DNA of 64,000 nt from Macrococcus epidermidis (lineage in GTDB: Bacteria; Bacillota; Bacilli; Staphylococcales; Staphylococcaceae), in NCBI RefSeq assembly GCF_003259695.1, contig NZ_PZJH01000001.1, positions 930,001 through 994,000 on the forward strand. Reading direction: 5' to 3'. Each line of letters begins with the position of its first letter. Positions within the stretch are counted from its first letter, which is position 1. Below are positions 62,866 through 64,000 of the stretch, in pieces. Under the pieces are notes generated by a model. That model ran no database searches, had not been told where the DNA came from, and saw only the letters and a list, made by a program, of their open reading frames with translations. The position numbers and the translations under genes are program-made.

Positions 62866-62902
62866 GAAAAAAATAAAAGACATGCAATATGTGCATGTCT
62901 TT
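62866..62902 (-). terminator. terminator of efp
   Basis: AAAGACATGCA pairs perfectly with TGCATGTCTTT around 5 nt; on the minus strand TATTTTTTT follows. Confidence 0.8.
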
Positions 62903-62917
62903 ATTAAAATTTATTGC

Positions 62918-63475
62918 TTATCCACGTGATACATATGAACCGTCAGTAGTATTGATAATTAATTTATCACCTTGGTTAACGAATAAAGGTACGTTTAAAG
63001 TATAACCCGTTTCAACAGTTGCTTGTTTTGTTGCCCCTTGAGCTGTATCACCTTTAATACCAGGTTCTGTTTCTGTTACTTCTAATGTTACAGTGTTAGG
63101 TAATTCAACACCTAACGTTTCTCCTTCATACATTTGGATATGAACTTCCATATTTTCTTTTAAGAATTTTAATTCGTATTCAATCGTGCTTTCTGGCAAT
63201 TCTAATTGCTCATAAGATTCATTATCCATAAATACATGTTGATCACCTGAAGCGTATAAATATTGCATACGTTTATTATCGATTTGTGCTTTACCAACTT
63301 TTTCACCAGCACGGAATGTTTTTTCCTGAATAGCACCAGTACGTAAGTTACGTAATTTCGAACGTACGAATGCAGCACCCTTACCTGGTTTTACGTGTTG
63401 GAATTCAATAACTCTCCAAATCCCGTTATCTACTTCAATTGTTAAACCTGTCTTAAAATCGTTTACTGAAATCAT
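62918..63475 (-). CDS. efp: elongation factor P
   Basis: Relieves ribosome stalling at proline runs. 185 residues, three OB-like domains; the loop [14 protein letters not shown] carries Lys32 at the tip, the residue modified in Bacillus EF-P. GGAGGAAATTTA precedes the ATG (AATTAGGAGG). It follows the Xaa-Pro peptidase gene by 24 nt. Confidence 0.96.
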   Translation of the reverse strand: MISVNDFKTGLTIEVDNGIWRVIEFQHVKPGKGAAFVRSKLRNLRTGAIQEKTFRAGEKVGKAQIDNKRMQYLYASGDQHVFMDNESYEQLELPESTIEYELKFLKENMEVHIQMYEGETLGVELPNTVTLEVTETEPGIKGDTAQGATKQATVETGYTLNVPLFVNQGDKLIINTTDGSYVSRG

Positions 63476-63499
63476 TAAATTTCCTCCTAATTATCTTTC

Positions 63500-64000
63500 T
63501 TATAAAATAATAAGGTCTTTTGTTGAATGTGTAAAGCGCTTTAGTCCATTTTTTGTAACTAAAACATCATCTTCAATACGTACGCCACCTAAACCATCGA
63601 CATATATACCTGGTTCTAATGTTACACACATGTTTTCTTCCAGAATATGAGGTGATTTCGAAGATAACATTGGTCCCTCGTGAACTTCTAGCCCTATGCC
63701 ATGCCCTAATGAATGTCCAAATTTTTCTCCGTAACCGTAAGATTCAATCACATCTCTCGCAATTTTATCAGCTTCTATCCCTGACATACCCATCTTAATC
63801 TCATTTAATGCTTTCATCTGTGATTCTAATACGATGTTATAAATCTTTACCATTTCTTCACTAGGATCACCAACAGCAATCGTACGTGTTATGTCTGATA
63901 TGTAACCATTATATATCGCACCGTAATCAAATGTAATCATCTCACCAGACTGAATCACTTTATCACTCGCAACACCATGCGGTAATGCACCACGCAGACC
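63500..64000 (-). CDS. M24 family Xaa-Pro aminopeptidase/dipeptidase, C-terminal part
   Basis: Metallopeptidase cutting before or after proline. The last 166 residues are in the window; the gene continues past the right edge. The pita-bread metal ligands are visible: Asp in FDYGAIYNGYISDITRT, His in GHSLGHGIGLEVHEGP, Glu in TLEPGIY and Glu in GVRIEDD. Its place upstream of efp matches Bacillus YqhT. Start codon not seen. Confidence 0.92.
   Translation of the reverse strand, partial: GLRGALPHGVASDKVIQSGEMITFDYGAIYNGYISDITRTIAVGDPSEEMVKIYNIVLESQMKALNEIKMGMSGIEADKIARDVIESYGYGEKFGHSLGHGIGLEVHEGPMLSSKSPHILEENMCVTLEPGIYVDGLGGVRIEDDVLVTKNGLKRFTHSTKDLIIL

Overview
The window is AT-rich chromosomal DNA from a low-GC Gram-positive coccus of the family Staphylococcaceae. 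The order der-rpsA-cmk-ansA-ypdA-ebpS-recQ-fer-ribU-srrBA-rluB-scpBA-xerD-fur-nudF-proC-rnz-zwf-gnd, and at the right end recN-argR-ispA-xseBA-nusB-accCB-efp, is that of staphylococcal chromosomes, and several proteins (EbpS, YpdA, Fur, the FusB-like protein) look staphylococcal. Three loci argue against Staphylococcus itself: a resABC cytochrome c maturation cluster in front of srrAB, a dxs gene (MEP isoprenoid pathway) and a spo0A homologue. I therefore infer Macrococcus or a close relative. This is inferred from gene content, not from a database search.

Layout. 1-9.6 kb: translation, nucleotide and redox housekeeping (der, rpsA, cmk, ansA, ypdA), an EbpS-type LysM surface protein, recQ/ypbB, ferredoxin, and riboflavin importer ribU behind an FMN riboswitch. 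9.8-15.7 kb: one respiratory cluster, resA-resB-ccsB-srrA-srrB. 15.7-20.5 kb: rluB, condensin-associated scpAB, xerD, fur with a PerR-like box upstream, nudF. 20.6-31 kb: an aldo/keto reductase with a hydrolase, an SDR enzyme, proC, rnz, the oxidative pentose phosphate genes zwf and gnd, and a PepT-like peptidase.

31-50 kb is the variable part. It holds a bacilliredoxin, several GNAT acetyltransferases, a CHAP exoprotein, an intact DJ-1/PfpI gene with the decayed 3' end of a second copy, RtcB, a FusB-family (fusidic acid protection) gene with a 41-bp tandem repeat array upstream, a MerR regulator with a textbook 19-bp-spacer promoter, and a T-box-controlled methionyl-tRNA synthetase lacking a C-terminal tRNA-binding extension. 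It continues with MazEF, a candidate type I toxin-antitoxin locus whose 3' part recurs 1.8 kb away, a nucleoside phosphorylase, a LytTR/DUF3021 pair, a DUF2089 regulator between two paralogous membrane proteins, and a DUF418 protein.

50-64 kb is core again, nearly all on the minus strand: branched-chain amino acid dehydrogenase, yqzF, a glycerophosphodiesterase, spo0A, recN, argR, tlyA, dxs, ispA, xseB, xseA, nusB, yqhY, accC, accB, efp and the start-side-truncated end of an Xaa-Pro peptidase. This is the Bacillus recN-spo0A-yqiK-yqzF-bcd order with the sporulation protease gene spoIVB missing. No rRNA or tRNA genes, CRISPR array, complete insertion sequence or prophage was seen.
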